This document shows positions 1 through 7,831 of a stretch of DNA of 50,231 bases, in pieces. The translations under genes were made by a program, and so were the position numbers. The notes beneath the pieces are model-generated. The model saw only the letters and a program-made list of their open reading frames with translations. It had not been told where the DNA came from and ran no database searches. Source of the DNA: a bacterium (lineage in GTDB: Bacteria; Patescibacteriota; Andersenbacteria; UBA10190); NCBI GenBank assembly GCA_030698495.1, contig JAUYKA010000023.1, positions 1 to 50,231 on the forward strand, written 5' to 3'. Every line of letters starts with the position of its first letter. The first letter of the stretch is position 1.

Positions 1-95
1 ACATCAATTACTACAATACCGGCAGGCCGCAATGGAACTTGAAAAAGATGACGCCGAGTAAATACCGAGACTATCTTTTGGCCGCTACTGGTTGA
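1..95 (+). CDS. IS3-family transposase, C-terminal fragment (cut by window edge)
   Basis: The frame starting at base 3 reads about 30 residues (NYYNTGRPQWNLKKMTPSKY and on) to a TGA at 93-95. The pattern of an aromatic/Asn/Arg-Pro stretch, then W-x-L-KKMTP and YR, is the typical extreme C-terminus of the IS3-family (IS150-like) OrfB transposase with a DDE integrase core. Only the end is inside the window, so completeness cannot be judged. A candidate right terminal repeat follows about 10 bases after the stop. Confidence 0.75.
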   Translation, partial: INYYNTGRPQWNLKKMTPSKYRDYLLAATG

Positions 96-104
96 TTAAC
101 TAGT

Positions 105-126
105 TGTCCACTAAACGGGGTACACA
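105..126 (+). mobile_element. Putative right terminal inverted repeat of the IS3-type element
   Basis: Just after the transposase stop the sequence runs TGTCCACT...GGGGTACACA. This fits the general form of IS3/IS150 right ends, which start TGTCCA, have GGGGT in the middle and end in TACA or CA. The left end is outside the window, so the pairing is untested. Confidence 0.4.
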
Positions 127-302
127 TCAATAGTGTAACATTCTGTAACATTTTCCCTTATTTTAGCCTCCGACCCACCCTCCTCAGTCGAGTACCATCT
201 AAGCCTTCCAAAACCCCTCTATACCTTGTTACAAGTTGGTTCTAGACTCATCTGTCCCGCCAATTTACAATTTCAGCATTAGGGTTTGTATTCAATGCTG
301 TT
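127..302. other. Intergenic, no gene seen
   Basis: AT-rich gap between the IS3 remnant and the DUF134 gene. I see no ORF, tRNA or strong terminator. It may hold the 3' UTR of the minus-strand DUF134 gene. Confidence 0.5.
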
Positions 303-602
303 TTATAAACCCTTGCGTATATCAGAGATATTTTCGATACGAATAGCCTTGCCGTTAATTAAGGCATCGGCAATTTTTTTATAAGCGGCGTCCAACGTCC
401 GAGCAAAAGTTGGTTGTGAAATATTCATTTTCTCGGCCGCGGCAATCTGCTCTAATCCATCTGCGTCATGAAGCTTAACGGCCTCAACTTCATCGGCCAG
501 CAGAACAACCTCCTCAAGCTCTCGCAAGGGAATACCGCGCGGCTTGAAGTAATACACGTCCGGTGAAAAGTTGAGACATCGTGGAGATTTTGGTCGAGGC
601 AT
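303..602 (-). CDS. DUF134 family HTH protein
   Basis: 99 aa from the ATG at 602 (MPRPKSPRC). It has the DUF134 layout: a short basic N-terminus, a PxxYxFxPRGIPL segment, an LxxDEVEAVKLHDADGL stretch, and a sigma-70-region-4-like helix-turn-helix (AAEKMNISQPTFARTL), ending GKAIRIE. DUF134 proteins are presumed DNA-binding regulators and are often encoded beside DUF5320 and NifB/NifX-like genes. The longer 142-aa reading frame was not used because its extra residues run through an intergenic hairpin and show no family similarity. No Shine-Dalgarno sequence lies close to this ATG. The gene is co-directional with the DUF5320 gene 73 nt upstream, so the two are probably one operon. Confidence 0.85.
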   Translation of the reverse strand: MPRPKSPRCLNFSPDVYYFKPRGIPLRELEEVVLLADEVEAVKLHDADGLEQIAAAEKMNISQPTFARTLDAAYKKIADALINGKAIRIENISDIRKGL

Positions 603-636
603 ACTATAGTAATTATATACTAAAAGCGAGGAACCT

Positions 637-661
637 CCGGCGTGTATCAACAACACGCCGG
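637..661 (-). promoter_or_regulatory. Intergenic hairpin between DUF5320 and DUF134 genes
   Basis: Perfect 9-bp GC-rich stem (CCGGCGTGT / ACACGCCGG, 7-nt loop) in the gap between the two co-directional genes. No run of T follows on the minus strand, so it looks more like an RNA-processing or attenuation structure than a terminator. Confidence 0.5.
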
Positions 662-675
662 GGGGAGGGGACTGC

Positions 676-903
676 TTAACTCTTGTTAAGACGGCTTTCC
701 TCTTCTTTAATCCGCGCCAGCTCTTCCTCAAGGCTCTTGCGGTAAGCGGACAAATCGTCGCGATTACTTGGTTGCGACCATGGCCAAAACAAGCCTAGTC
801 GCCCGCCAATACCCCGTCGGATACCGTTTCCACAAGGCCCAAGCCCCCAGCCGGCGCGGTGGCCGCCGCCCCAGCGGGGTCCGGATCCGTCAAAAAATGG
901 CAT
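676..903 (-). CDS. DUF5320 family protein
   Basis: 75 aa. The N-terminus MPFFDGSGPRWGGG...GPCGNG matches the Gly-rich MPxFDGTGPxGxGPxTGxGxGxC signature of DUF5320. The C-terminal third is a charged helix (YRKSLEEELARIKEEESRL), likely a short coiled coil. The biochemical role is unknown. The start is well supported by a near-perfect Shine-Dalgarno GGAGGTGA 6 nt upstream, among the strongest in the window. Its promoter holds a 20-bp palindrome, and the DUF134 regulator is the next gene, which suggests local autoregulation (inference). Confidence 0.85.
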   Translation of the reverse strand: MPFFDGSGPRWGGGHRAGWGLGPCGNGIRRGIGGRLGLFWPWSQPSNRDDLSAYRKSLEEELARIKEEESRLNKS

Positions 904-921
904 GATACGTCACCTCCTCTC

Positions 922-965
922 TAATGAATATATATTCATTATACCCAAAGGCGCGGCAAAAGCAA
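922..965 (-). promoter_or_regulatory. Promoter of DUF5320-DUF134 with 20-bp palindromic operator
   Basis: Minus-strand TATAAT at 938-943 and TTGCTT at 960-965 (16-nt spacer). A perfect 20-bp palindrome, TAATGAATATATATTCATTA, occupies 922-941, overlapping the -10 box and the expected transcription start. This is the position expected of a repressor operator. The DUF134 protein of the same operon is the obvious candidate ligand, but nothing in the sequence proves it. Confidence 0.6.
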
Positions 966-994
966 GTGAAACACAAAGGAGTAATATATAGATA

Positions 995-1029
995 TAAAAA
1001 ATCCGCTGAACGCGAGTATTCAGCGGATT
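995..1029 (-). terminator. Rho-independent terminator of the cupin gene
   Basis: 11-bp perfect stem (AATCCGCTGAA / TTCAGCGGATT) with an 8-nt loop. On the minus strand it is followed by a run of T (TTTTTTAT). It lies 33 bases past the cupin stop codon. Confidence 0.85.
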
Positions 1030-1061
1030 GAAGTTGTTTGCTACAAAGAATAGAGAACAAA

Positions 1062-1433
1062 CTACAGATGCGTCGCCAGCGTGTTGTTCTCATTCTCGAA
1101 CGTCACCGGCATGTAGCCGACAAGCACCATATCCTCGGAACAAGTCAGGACGTGTTCCTCGCCCGGCTCAAACATGAACATCACCGGCGCCTCCAATCCA
1201 TGTTCCTGTAATCCCTCGAACTCTGTCCATGTCCGAACATCGCACATCCCCTTCACCAGTAAGAATCCTTCATAATGAGGATGCGAGTGGTTGCCCAACT
1301 TGACCCCCTCCTGTTTGACAACCAGCACCTTCGTCTCGGCCTCGGCCACATTGGGAAATTCCGCCGGTGGCCTAAACGCCGTCAGTGCGCGACGATCATC
1401 CTCATGACTGTCCGCGACTGTAAAAACTCGCAT
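1062..1433 (-). CDS. Cupin-domain protein
   Basis: 123 aa, about the size of a single cupin domain. Cupin motif 1 is visible as G-x-HSHPHYEGFLLVKG (metal-binding His pair and Glu). Motif 2 is EPGEEHVLTCSEDM with a conserved His. The distal part, VLVGYMPVTFENENNT, resembles sugar-nucleotide or small-molecule-binding cupins, but no specific reaction can be assigned. The start is supported by an AGGAGAGG Shine-Dalgarno 7 nt upstream. It is a single gene with its own terminator. Confidence 0.8.
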   Translation of the reverse strand: MRVFTVADSHEDDRRALTAFRPPAEFPNVAEAETKVLVVKQEGVKLGNHSHPHYEGFLLVKGMCDVRTWTEFEGLQEHGLEAPVMFMFEPGEEHVLTCSEDMVLVGYMPVTFENENNTLATHL

Positions 1434-1578
1434 TGTATAACCTCTCCTTCGCTTTTAGAGAACACTCAATCCAACCCAACGCAATCAAACATTGATTGTG
1501 AATTGACTGGGTTAGAACGCTACATATTAAAACAGCAAGACACACCTGTCAAATTCAGCCGATAATCCAACAATGCCA

Positions 1579-2598
1579 TCAAACGGCACAGCCCAACTTC
1601 TCTTTCTGAAACTCCTCTAGCGTCAGGCCTGTGAGTTCTTCAAGCACCAGCCGGTACCGATTTTCCGTTTTCAGCAATACCTCCTGCGGTACCGTGAGCT
1701 TACTCACGAAATCCAGATGCTCCGGATTCTCCGGATCGAGGTTGTGCAGGCCGGGTTCGCCGCCGGCCTCCGAAACGGGCGTTGACACTCCCTTGCCCCA
1801 TGTCCGCACGATTTCCTTGTCATATGAAGGAGGCGACTTCCTCTGCTTGACTGCCTCCAGCCACTCCTCTTCCTTCCAGAAACGGCTGGAATCCGGCGTC
1901 AGCGCTTCGTCAGCCAAGTCGCCCTGGTCGCCGAGCTCGAACTTGGTATCGGCTATAATCCAACCCTTCTCTTTTGCCCTGGCGGCACCCTCGGTGTACA
2001 GGTGCAAAGAGAAATCACGAATCCACGACCCATATTGCCGCACCACCTCGCCGATTGACAAGTTTTCGTCATGACCGGACTCTGCCTTTGTCGTCGGCGT
2101 GAAAATAGGCTCGGGCAGACGCGATCCGTCGTGCAATCCCGGCGGCAGTTTATTACCGAAAACTTCGCCCGTCTTCTGATATTCCCGCCAACCGCTACCG
2201 GTCAGATAACCTCGCACGACGCACTCCACCGGTATGATAGTTAGTCTCCTAACCACCAAGGAGCACTTGAACAGCTCATCATCCCCACACAAAGCCGAAG
2301 GTAAGTGGTGCCCCACTCCTCTACCGAAGGCGATCAAATGATGATTTTCGTGATGAAAAACATCATCCAGCCAGAAGACGGTCATCGCTGTCAGCAGCTC
2401 GCCTTTGTGCGGCATCAGCGCCGGCAGGACAAAGTCGTTGATGCTTACGCGGTTGGTGGCAACCACCAGCAGTCTCTCCGGATCCAGCAGGGCGTACGTA
2501 TCACGCACCTTGCCTTGGTGAATGCGATTCAGCCCCGCCCCGGTGAGCCTTTCGTGCCACGGCGAAACGGCAACGCAACTCGGAATTGTCGCGGACAT
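1579..2598 (-). CDS. purC: Phosphoribosylaminoimidazole-succinocarboxamide synthase
   Basis: 339 aa. PurC condenses CAIR with aspartate using ATP to make SAICAR in de novo purine synthesis. Family motifs are clear: HQGKVRDTY near the N-terminus, a VATNRVSINDFVLP segment, PVECVVRGYLTGSGW, FTPTTKAESGHDENLS, and GWIIADTKFELG. It is the long (yeast Ade1-like) form rather than the roughly 240-aa E. coli form. The ATG lies 1 nt after the purE stop (TGACATG), with a GGGAGAG Shine-Dalgarno inside the end of purE, so the pair is translationally coupled. Confidence 0.95.
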   Translation of the reverse strand: MSATIPSCVAVSPWHERLTGAGLNRIHQGKVRDTYALLDPERLLVVATNRVSINDFVLPALMPHKGELLTAMTVFWLDDVFHHENHHLIAFGRGVGHHLPSALCGDDELFKCSLVVRRLTIIPVECVVRGYLTGSGWREYQKTGEVFGNKLPPGLHDGSRLPEPIFTPTTKAESGHDENLSIGEVVRQYGSWIRDFSLHLYTEGAARAKEKGWIIADTKFELGDQGDLADEALTPDSSRFWKEEEWLEAVKQRKSPPSYDKEIVRTWGKGVSTPVSEAGGEPGLHNLDPENPEHLDFVSKLTVPQEVLLKTENRYRLVLEELTGLTLEEFQKEKLGCAV

Positions 2599-2599
2599 G

Positions 2600-3130
2600 T
2601 CACTCTCCCTCTCTTTTCGGCAGTTCTTGGTCCGATGCCAGCAAACCGATTGCCGGCTGTTTGTTGTTGTCTGCTAGATATTGATACAACTTGGTATCAA
2701 GCTGCGGTCGCGCCAGCGCCACGATTTGGCAAGCCATTATAGCCGCATTACGCAAGCCGGCTTCGTCAATCCCACACACACCCACCGGCAATCCCGGCGG
2801 CATCCGCACTTCCGACAATAGTGCGTCTAACCCGTCCAAAACAGACGACGACAACGCTACACCCAATACCGGCCGGAAGCCGCCAAGAATAGCCGCAATC
2901 GCTCCGGGTAAATGAGCCGCCATTCCGGCTGCGCCGACGAAAAGTAAAGTCCCGGTATTGGCTCGTTTGACAATATATTGCTTCAACTCGTCCGGATTAC
3001 GATGTGCCGAGATAACGGACAGCTCCCAGCTTACGCCCACCTTATTCAGCACATCAAGCATCTTGGACGCCCCCACCTTTTCCATGTCACTATCCTTACT
3101 GCCAACCACAATCACCACATCGTAGGCCAT
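2600..3130 (-). CDS. purE: N5-carboxyaminoimidazole ribonucleotide mutase
   Basis: 176 aa from ATG at 3130 (MAYDVVIVVGSKDSD). PurE interconverts N5-CAIR and CAIR, one step before PurC. Signature segments: VGSKDSDMEKV, the active-site SAHRNPDEL, FVGAAGMAAHLPG, and SSSVLDGLDALLSEVRMPPGLPVG. The first ATG, five codons upstream, was passed over because AAAGGG sits at proper spacing (6 nt) before the chosen ATG and the protein family starts here. It is the first gene of a purE-purC operon, divergent from guaA. No other IMP-pathway genes are in the window. Confidence 0.93.
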   Translation of the reverse strand: MAYDVVIVVGSKDSDMEKVGASKMLDVLNKVGVSWELSVISAHRNPDELKQYIVKRANTGTLLFVGAAGMAAHLPGAIAAILGGFRPVLGVALSSSVLDGLDALLSEVRMPPGLPVGVCGIDEAGLRNAAIMACQIVALARPQLDTKLYQYLADNNKQPAIGLLASDQELPKREGE

Positions 3131-3197
3131 GACATACCCTTTCATATTGTAGAGAACAAATGATGACCAGCCACAAAGGCTTTCAAATCATCCCGTC

Positions 3198-3225
3198 ATT
3201 ATACTGAAATAAAACCCAAGCGCAA
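3198..3225 (-). promoter_or_regulatory. purEC promoter
   Basis: Minus-strand TATAAT at 3198-3203 with a TTGCGC -35-like box at 3220-3225 (16-nt spacer). It lies 68-95 nt upstream of the purE start. Motif match only. Confidence 0.5.
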
Positions 3226-3260
3226 ATGAAATCTTCTGCCCGATCATAACAATATGACCG

Positions 3261-3289
3261 TTGTATTTTTTATCTAACCAGATAATAAT
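3261..3289 (+). promoter_or_regulatory. guaA promoter
   Basis: TTGTAT at 3261-3266, 17-nt spacer, AATAAT at 3284-3289. This predicts a 5' UTR of about 50 nt with a CGGAG Shine-Dalgarno before the guaA ATG. Confidence 0.45.
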
Positions 3290-3347
3290 TATAAACTCCC
3301 GTAACAGCACGTTCCTTACAACTCACCCTATAGCGGAGACTAGAACC

Positions 3348-5129
3348 ATGATTACCGTCCTTGATTTTGGTGGTCAGTATGCGCACCTGATTGCACGATG
3401 TGTCCGCAGACTTAATGTTTATTCGGAAATCAAAGAAGCCGAAACTCCAGCATCTGATCTAACGGACTCGCACGGGCTTATCCTCTCGGGAGGCCCGCAA
3501 AGCGTATTTGATTCGGACAGCCCGCAAGGGGATCCCGATATCCTTAAACTCGGCATCCCCATTCTCGGAATTTGCTACGGCATGCACTGGATTATTAGTG
3601 CTCTTGGCGGACAAGTCCGGAAACAGCCCAAACGCGAATATGGTCATACCCAAGTTCACCAGACGACTTCCGACAGTGCGCTACTGAACCAGTGCCCGCC
3701 GTCCTTCAATGTCTGGATGTCTCACGGTGATTCCGCAACGATCCTACCGGCAGGATTTTCCGTCTTCGCGAAATCCGATCACTGTCCCTATGCGGCCGTC
3801 GGCGATGAAAAGAAAAAACAATTTGGCCTTCAGTTTCATCCGGAAGTGGCTCATACCGAGCATGGCATGCAAATATTGGAAAACTTTGTATGCCAATGCA
3901 ACGCACCTTACTGGTCTATTGGTAATTATCTGGAACACATCAAAGATCAGATACGCCAACAGGCCGGACAGCGTAAAGTATTGATGCTTACTTCCGGTGG
4001 TGTTGACTCCACCGTCGCGCTTACCCTGCTCAACCAAGTCCTTGGTGTTGATCACGTTCAAGGTTTGCTCATCGACAACGGTCTGATGCGCAAAAATGAA
4101 GCGGCCAAAGTTATGCAGGCCATCACGGCGCTTGGCATAAACAACCTTATGGTCGAAGATGCATCGCCGATATTTCTGGATCGCCTCGCCAACGTCACTG
4201 ACCCGGAAGAAAAACGCAGGATCATCGGAAACACCTTCATCGACGTCAAAGACCAAGTGGTTCAGCGAATCATTGGCAAAGACGATGAAAACAACTGGTT
4301 GTTGGGGCAGGGAACAATTTACCCCGACACCATTGAAACCGGCGGCACTAAACATTCAGCCGGCATTAAACTGCACCACAACCGCTCCGGAAAAGTTCAG
4401 GAGCTTATCGCGAAAGGCCTGGTCATTGAACCGCTAAGTGACTTGTACAAAGACGACGTACGCGAGCTTGGTGAAACCATCGGTCTACCACACGAGGTGG
4501 TCTGGCGCCACCCATTTCCGGGACCGGGACTTGGTGTGAGAATTCTATGCGCCAGTAAACCGGAGTTGCTGCCTGATTTCAAGATCAATTTCAACCCGGA
4601 CGTTAAGTACTCGATATTGCCGGTTAGAAGCGTTGGGGTTCAAGGAGATGAGCGCACCTATAGTCACGCACTTACCCTCTACGTCGGAAAATCATGCGAC
4701 ATACCGGATGCTTTTTGGCAAATTGCCGTGCAAGTGCCTAACATTACCGACAGCATCAACCGTGTTGTTGTGTGCCTTTCACACAATCAGCCGCATACGC
4801 TTTGGTTCACCCCAACCTTCATTGAGCCATCTTCAATCTCCCTTGCCAGAGAAGCTGACGCCATAGTCATCGCCACAATGGAACGATATGGTTTATATGA
4901 CTCCGTCTGGCAGTTCCCGGTAGTTTTACTTCCCTTTGGAGTGATGCCGGGCAATCGTTCTATTGTTCTGCGTCCGGTGGAATCCCGGGAAGCCATGACG
5001 GCAAACGCAGCCAAACTCAAGAGAGAAATTCTGGTAACGATGATAGAGCAACTGCTCCGTGCACCGGAAATTGATACGGTGTTCTATGACTTAACCAGTA
5101 AACCACCCGCTACCATTGAGTGGGAGTAG
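3348..5129 (+). CDS. guaA: GMP synthase (glutamine-hydrolysing)
   Basis: 593 aa. It converts XMP to GMP with ATP and glutamine ammonia. The N-terminal class I amidotransferase has Cys76 (GICYGMHW), His164 and Glu166 (LQFHPEVAHTEH) as the triad. The ATP-pyrophosphatase domain has the P-loop SGGVDS at 216-221. The C-terminal dimerisation domain contains RHPFPGPGLGVRILC and ends in KPPATIEWE, as is usual for GuaA. The ATG at 3348 was chosen over an in-frame upstream ATG because the domain begins MITVLDFGGQY and CGGAG lies 9 nt upstream. It is single, divergent from purEC, with a strong terminator. Confidence 0.96.
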   Translation: MITVLDFGGQYAHLIARCVRRLNVYSEIKEAETPASDLTDSHGLILSGGPQSVFDSDSPQGDPDILKLGIPILGICYGMHWIISALGGQVRKQPKREYGHTQVHQTTSDSALLNQCPPSFNVWMSHGDSATILPAGFSVFAKSDHCPYAAVGDEKKKQFGLQFHPEVAHTEHGMQILENFVCQCNAPYWSIGNYLEHIKDQIRQQAGQRKVLMLTSGGVDSTVALTLLNQVLGVDHVQGLLIDNGLMRKNEAAKVMQAITALGINNLMVEDASPIFLDRLANVTDPEEKRRIIGNTFIDVKDQVVQRIIGKDDENNWLLGQGTIYPDTIETGGTKHSAGIKLHHNRSGKVQELIAKGLVIEPLSDLYKDDVRELGETIGLPHEVVWRHPFPGPGLGVRILCASKPELLPDFKINFNPDVKYSILPVRSVGVQGDERTYSHALTLYVGKSCDIPDAFWQIAVQVPNITDSINRVVVCLSHNQPHTLWFTPTFIEPSSISLAREADAIVIATMERYGLYDSVWQFPVVLLPFGVMPGNRSIVLRPVESREAMTANAAKLKREILVTMIEQLLRAPEIDTVFYDLTSKPPATIEWE

Positions 5130-5141
5130 TCAACCAAAAAT

Positions 5142-5176
5142 AGCCCGTGAGGAATTTCCTCACGGGCTTTCTTTAT
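5142..5176 (+). terminator. Rho-independent terminator of guaA
   Basis: 11-bp stem AGCCCGTGAGG / CCTCACGGGCT with extra A-T pairs at the loop, then TTTCTTTAT, 12 nt after the guaA stop. Confidence 0.9.
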
Positions 5177-5203
5177 AAAACTGTATTCACCAGTCCTCGC
5201 CTT

Positions 5204-5249
5204 GCCCGCCGACTGTGTCCCTCCGTAGCTCTTGAGCGAAGGCCGGGCT
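5204..5249. repeat. GC-rich RTAG/GCGAM hairpin (family H) plus D/F-type AT words
   Basis: GCCCGCC ... CCGTAGCTCTTGAGCGAAGG ... GGGC. The inner part matches the hairpin with conserved GTAGC...GCGAAG seen again at 33095, 33187 and 44554. The sequence to 5296 continues in TATTTACTTAATTTAC and CTTATCTCG words, which recur near 47259 and 34671. Confidence 0.55.
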
Positions 5250-5296
5250 GTATTTACTTAATTTACTGTATTCACTTATCTCGCTTATCTCGCTGT

Positions 5297-6859
5297 TTAA
5301 TCCCTCGTTTTGTTTTTACTTTGCTTGAGCCACTGAATGTTGCTATCCAATTTTTGGATGGTATTGCGGCCGCTTTCGATACGACCACGCCAAAAAGCGG
5401 TGTCTTCGCCCGATGGCTCCGTCTGCCAAGTGTAGTAGAACAAATAGGGGAACCACTTATCTTTCAAAACATTTTCATCAATCGCGCACGTTTGGCAGGT
5501 CTTGCCCGGCTTACTGCCTGAAGCCTTAGCCTGCCGCATCTTATCGATTAAATCGGACTTGGCGCTGACCTCGCCGCTAAATATATAATCAGCCCAGAAA
5601 CGGTTTTCCGCCGGCGTGACTTCTTTGTCATAAACCGAACGGTAAATCGGGTTGATTTCTCCAATCAAAGCGCGCGTGGCAGGGCGCACCCGAGTCAGTC
5701 CCGCCGTAGCCGCCACTGATGGCACTGGCGCCGGACCGCCTTTGGTGGTGGCGTTACCGGTCACGGCCGTCTTAAACGCGCCGACATTTTGGCCGCGGCC
5801 TAATTGTTTTAAAAACTCCGGAAAAGCTTTTTGCACGTTGCCGCTTTTATAACCCATAGCGGCCAGTAAGGTAGGGGAAGTAATCAAACGCAATTTTCCG
5901 CCTTGCACCAAAAATACATTATTACCCAAACCCACTACCCAGCCGTCGGGATACGTGGCGATATTGGCCCCGCGTCCGTACCGTGCCAGCTCACTTGCCG
6001 CCACACCTACTCGCTGACTTTCATCGGGATAATATTCCGCTTCGTAAAAACGATCTCCTAAATACAATCTCTTCATTATTTTGCCGCCGGCTGCTTCTTC
6101 CAGCCGCCAGATCCGCCCGCCGTGATATGGCCCGTCGTAAATAATCATCCCGCCCGGCTGCAACTTGCCATCCAGCGCCGGACCGGTAGGAAACTCACTC
6201 AATTGCGCGCTCGATGTCGCGTAGAGATTGCCCGCGGGCAACTTCAACTTACTCCGTACGCCGGCTGAAAGCTGCCGTTTGCGCAATTTATCGTCAATGT
6301 AATACTGCGTGCCGTTGGGCGCTTGCAATACCTTACCGATGTAGAGGGGATTGCGCGAAGATGTCGGCTGATATCTGGCAAAGTCTTGCGGTGATAACAC
6401 GATCACCACGCTGCTATTAAAAAAGTGCGCTTCCTTCAACCATTTATCCAAAACACCGGGCAATACATAACTGCGCTTGCCGCCGCGGACATAGTAAACC
6501 GTTGCGCCGGCTGTCGATCTGATTAAAGTGCCATCGGACAATAAATTCGGCCCGTAAGGTGACGGATAAAGACTATCCGCTGTTTTGAAACTCCCCGCCG
6601 CCGGCAGACTGGCCGGCGCCGAAACAGGCGTGTTGCGGCTGTTAATATTTTGCCAAGCCATGGCGCCAACCAGCGCCTCGAAAGTCGTTTTTTCCTTGTT
6701 CTGTACGCGGCCGGCCCAATATGTCCATTCGCTTGCAGATGGGTCATGGCCGTGGACAACTTGATAGGCCTCATTTACCCGGTCAAGCAACGCAGCTTCT
6801 GCCGGATGAGCAACCAGAAAAAACAGGAGCAGAAATAAAAAACCAAGTGACCAACGCAT
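5297..6859 (-). CDS. Secreted protein with DUF4214-like and repeated surface modules
   Basis: 520 aa. The N-terminal signal peptide is MRWSLGFLFLLLFFLVAHPAEA. Residues about 24-70 and 400-450 resemble the helical DUF4214 / phycobilisome-linker-like module (NEAYQVVHGHDPSASEWTYW; INPIYRSVYDKEVTPAENRFW). Between them lie at least four related units of about 50-60 aa built on G-x-x-Y/F-x-V-x-G/D-G-K-R/L (TVYYVRGGKR, TQYYIDDKLRKR, NNVFLVQGGKLR), a pattern common in CPR exported proteins. The C-terminus has Cys-x-x-Cys (KTCQTCAID). The function is unknown and a cell-surface or envelope role is inferred. A strong promoter places the transcription start at or next to the ATG, so the mRNA is probably leaderless. 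Confidence 0.7.
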   Translation of the reverse strand: MRWSLGFLFLLLFFLVAHPAEAALLDRVNEAYQVVHGHDPSASEWTYWAGRVQNKEKTTFEALVGAMAWQNINSRNTPVSAPASLPAAGSFKTADSLYPSPYGPNLLSDGTLIRSTAGATVYYVRGGKRSYVLPGVLDKWLKEAHFFNSSVVIVLSPQDFARYQPTSSRNPLYIGKVLQAPNGTQYYIDDKLRKRQLSAGVRSKLKLPAGNLYATSSAQLSEFPTGPALDGKLQPGGMIIYDGPYHGGRIWRLEEAAGGKIMKRLYLGDRFYEAEYYPDESQRVGVAASELARYGRGANIATYPDGWVVGLGNNVFLVQGGKLRLITSPTLLAAMGYKSGNVQKAFPEFLKQLGRGQNVGAFKTAVTGNATTKGGPAPVPSVAATAGLTRVRPATRALIGEINPIYRSVYDKEVTPAENRFWADYIFSGEVSAKSDLIDKMRQAKASGSKPGKTCQTCAIDENVLKDKWFPYLFYYTWQTEPSGEDTAFWRGRIESGRNTIQKLDSNIQWLKQSKNKTRD

Positions 6860-6866
6860 CTATACT

Positions 6867-6895
6867 ACTATAGCACGTTTTTACCCTAATTGCAA
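6867..6895 (-). promoter_or_regulatory. Promoter giving a leaderless mRNA for the secreted protein
   Basis: Minus strand: TTGCAA (6890-6895), 17-nt spacer, extended -10 TGCTATAGT with TATAGT at 6867-6872. Only 7 nt separate the -10 box from the ATG at 6859. Confidence 0.65.
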
Positions 6896-6904
6896 ATCTC
6901 ATAA

Positions 6905-6932
6905 CTGGATTCCGCATCAAGTGCGGAATGAC
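6905..6932 (-). repeat. Half of a GTCATTCC/ATGAC element (family E)
   Basis: On the minus strand, GTCATTCCGCA...TGCGGAATCCAG: one arm of the tripartite element found complete at 18070 and 25884. A short type A stretch (AAAATTGGAAATTAAAAATT) follows to about 6970. Confidence 0.6.
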
Positions 6933-6974
6933 CCAACTAGTCACTTGAAAATTGGAAATTAAAAATTGTCGCGT

Positions 6975-7715
6975 TCACCCTCGCGCCACCGTCAGTCCCC
7001 ACACTTGAATATCCCGCGGTAACTCCAGCGCCCGCGCCGCTTCGTCTAACGTTGAACCACTGGTGGTAACATCATCCAATATAATCACTATCTTTTTTCC
7101 CGGAGATAACTCGCCGGATCGCCAGAACGCTCCTGCCATGTTTTCTCCTCGCAGTTCACGTGGCAGCTTCGCCTGCGCCCAGGTATATTTGCGCCGCGCC
7201 AGCAGGGAGGTGTTGTCTATGCCGACGGCTGACGAAATATGTCTGGCAATTTCTTCGCTTTGATTAAAACCGCGCTGCCGCAAACGGCGCGGATGAAGCG
7301 GTATCGGCACGATCACCGCTTCTTGGCACAGCTCACTGATGGGCGCTATCTGCGCCAATAAAGGCAACAACAAATAAGCCAAGTCCGGCGCCACTCCCGC
7401 CACGCTTTTAAACTTCAGCCAGCCGATACCGCGGCGTAGCCACGCCGACTGATACGAGCCAAAAGACAACAAACCATATAACCGGGTGTCCTTTTGGCAC
7501 CGCCGGCAAGTCAATCCGCGCGCCGACGGCTTATGGCACACCAGGCAAGTTTGCTTGCCGGTAAACCTGATTTTCTCCCGACACTTCCGGCACAAATAAC
7601 TACCCTCCGTCAAACAATTCATACAGCGGGGAGGAGCGATTAAATCCAGAAGAGCATCGCAGATTATATAACCATCATTCTTTAGCGTGGAAGAAATTTT
7701 TGCCAATACACTCAT
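6975..7715 (-). CDS. comF: ComF family phosphoribosyltransferase-like protein
   Basis: 246 aa from ATG at 7715 (MSVLAKISS). ComF proteins are needed for the inward step of DNA uptake in competent bacteria. The N-terminal zinc ribbon is visible as CMNC...CRKC and CLVC...CRRC. The C-terminal PRTase fold has VPIPLHPRRLRQRGFNQSEEIA and the PRPP-binding loop VIILDDVTTSGSTL. The upstream in-frame ATG was rejected because its extra residues (CCFAFFVLRFKF) are encoded by the type B intergenic repeat. With the pilus locus nearby this suggests a natural-transformation apparatus. Confidence 0.9.
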   Translation of the reverse strand: MSVLAKISSTLKNDGYIICDALLDLIAPPRCMNCLTEGSYLCRKCREKIRFTGKQTCLVCHKPSARGLTCRRCQKDTRLYGLLSFGSYQSAWLRRGIGWLKFKSVAGVAPDLAYLLLPLLAQIAPISELCQEAVIVPIPLHPRRLRQRGFNQSEEIARHISSAVGIDNTSLLARRKYTWAQAKLPRELRGENMAGAFWRSGELSPGKKIVIILDDVTTSGSTLDEAARALELPRDIQVWGLTVARG

Positions 7716-7831
7716 AAATTTAAAACGTAAAACGAAAAATGCAAAACAACAACCCAAAACCCGAAAGAATTTAGTCGTCGTTCCTTTATGCTTTATCTTG
7801 TAGTTTTTAGCTTTGCACTTTTAGTTTTAAC
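7716..7831. repeat. Type B AT-rich inverted word repeat
   Basis: Spacer between clpC and comF. The left half is AAAACGTAAAACGAAAAATG-like. The right half is CTTGTAGTTTTTAGCTTTGC and CTTTTAGTTTTAAC, the degenerate reverse complement. The same words occur at 11250, 45285, 47769 and 48441. The repeat extends to the comF start codon and leaves no room for a Shine-Dalgarno. Confidence 0.65.

Noticed and set aside
303-731. 142-aa version of the DUF134 protein
   Set aside because: The extra 43 residues cross an intergenic hairpin and the 3' end of the DUF5320 gene, and lack family similarity; the MPRPKSPR start is typical.
890-1093. 67-aa minus-strand ORF
   Set aside because: It lies over a promoter, a palindrome and a terminator between two real genes.
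3744-4355. 203-aa minus-strand ORF inside guaA
   Set aside because: Shadow of the real guaA frame; no similarity and no start signals.
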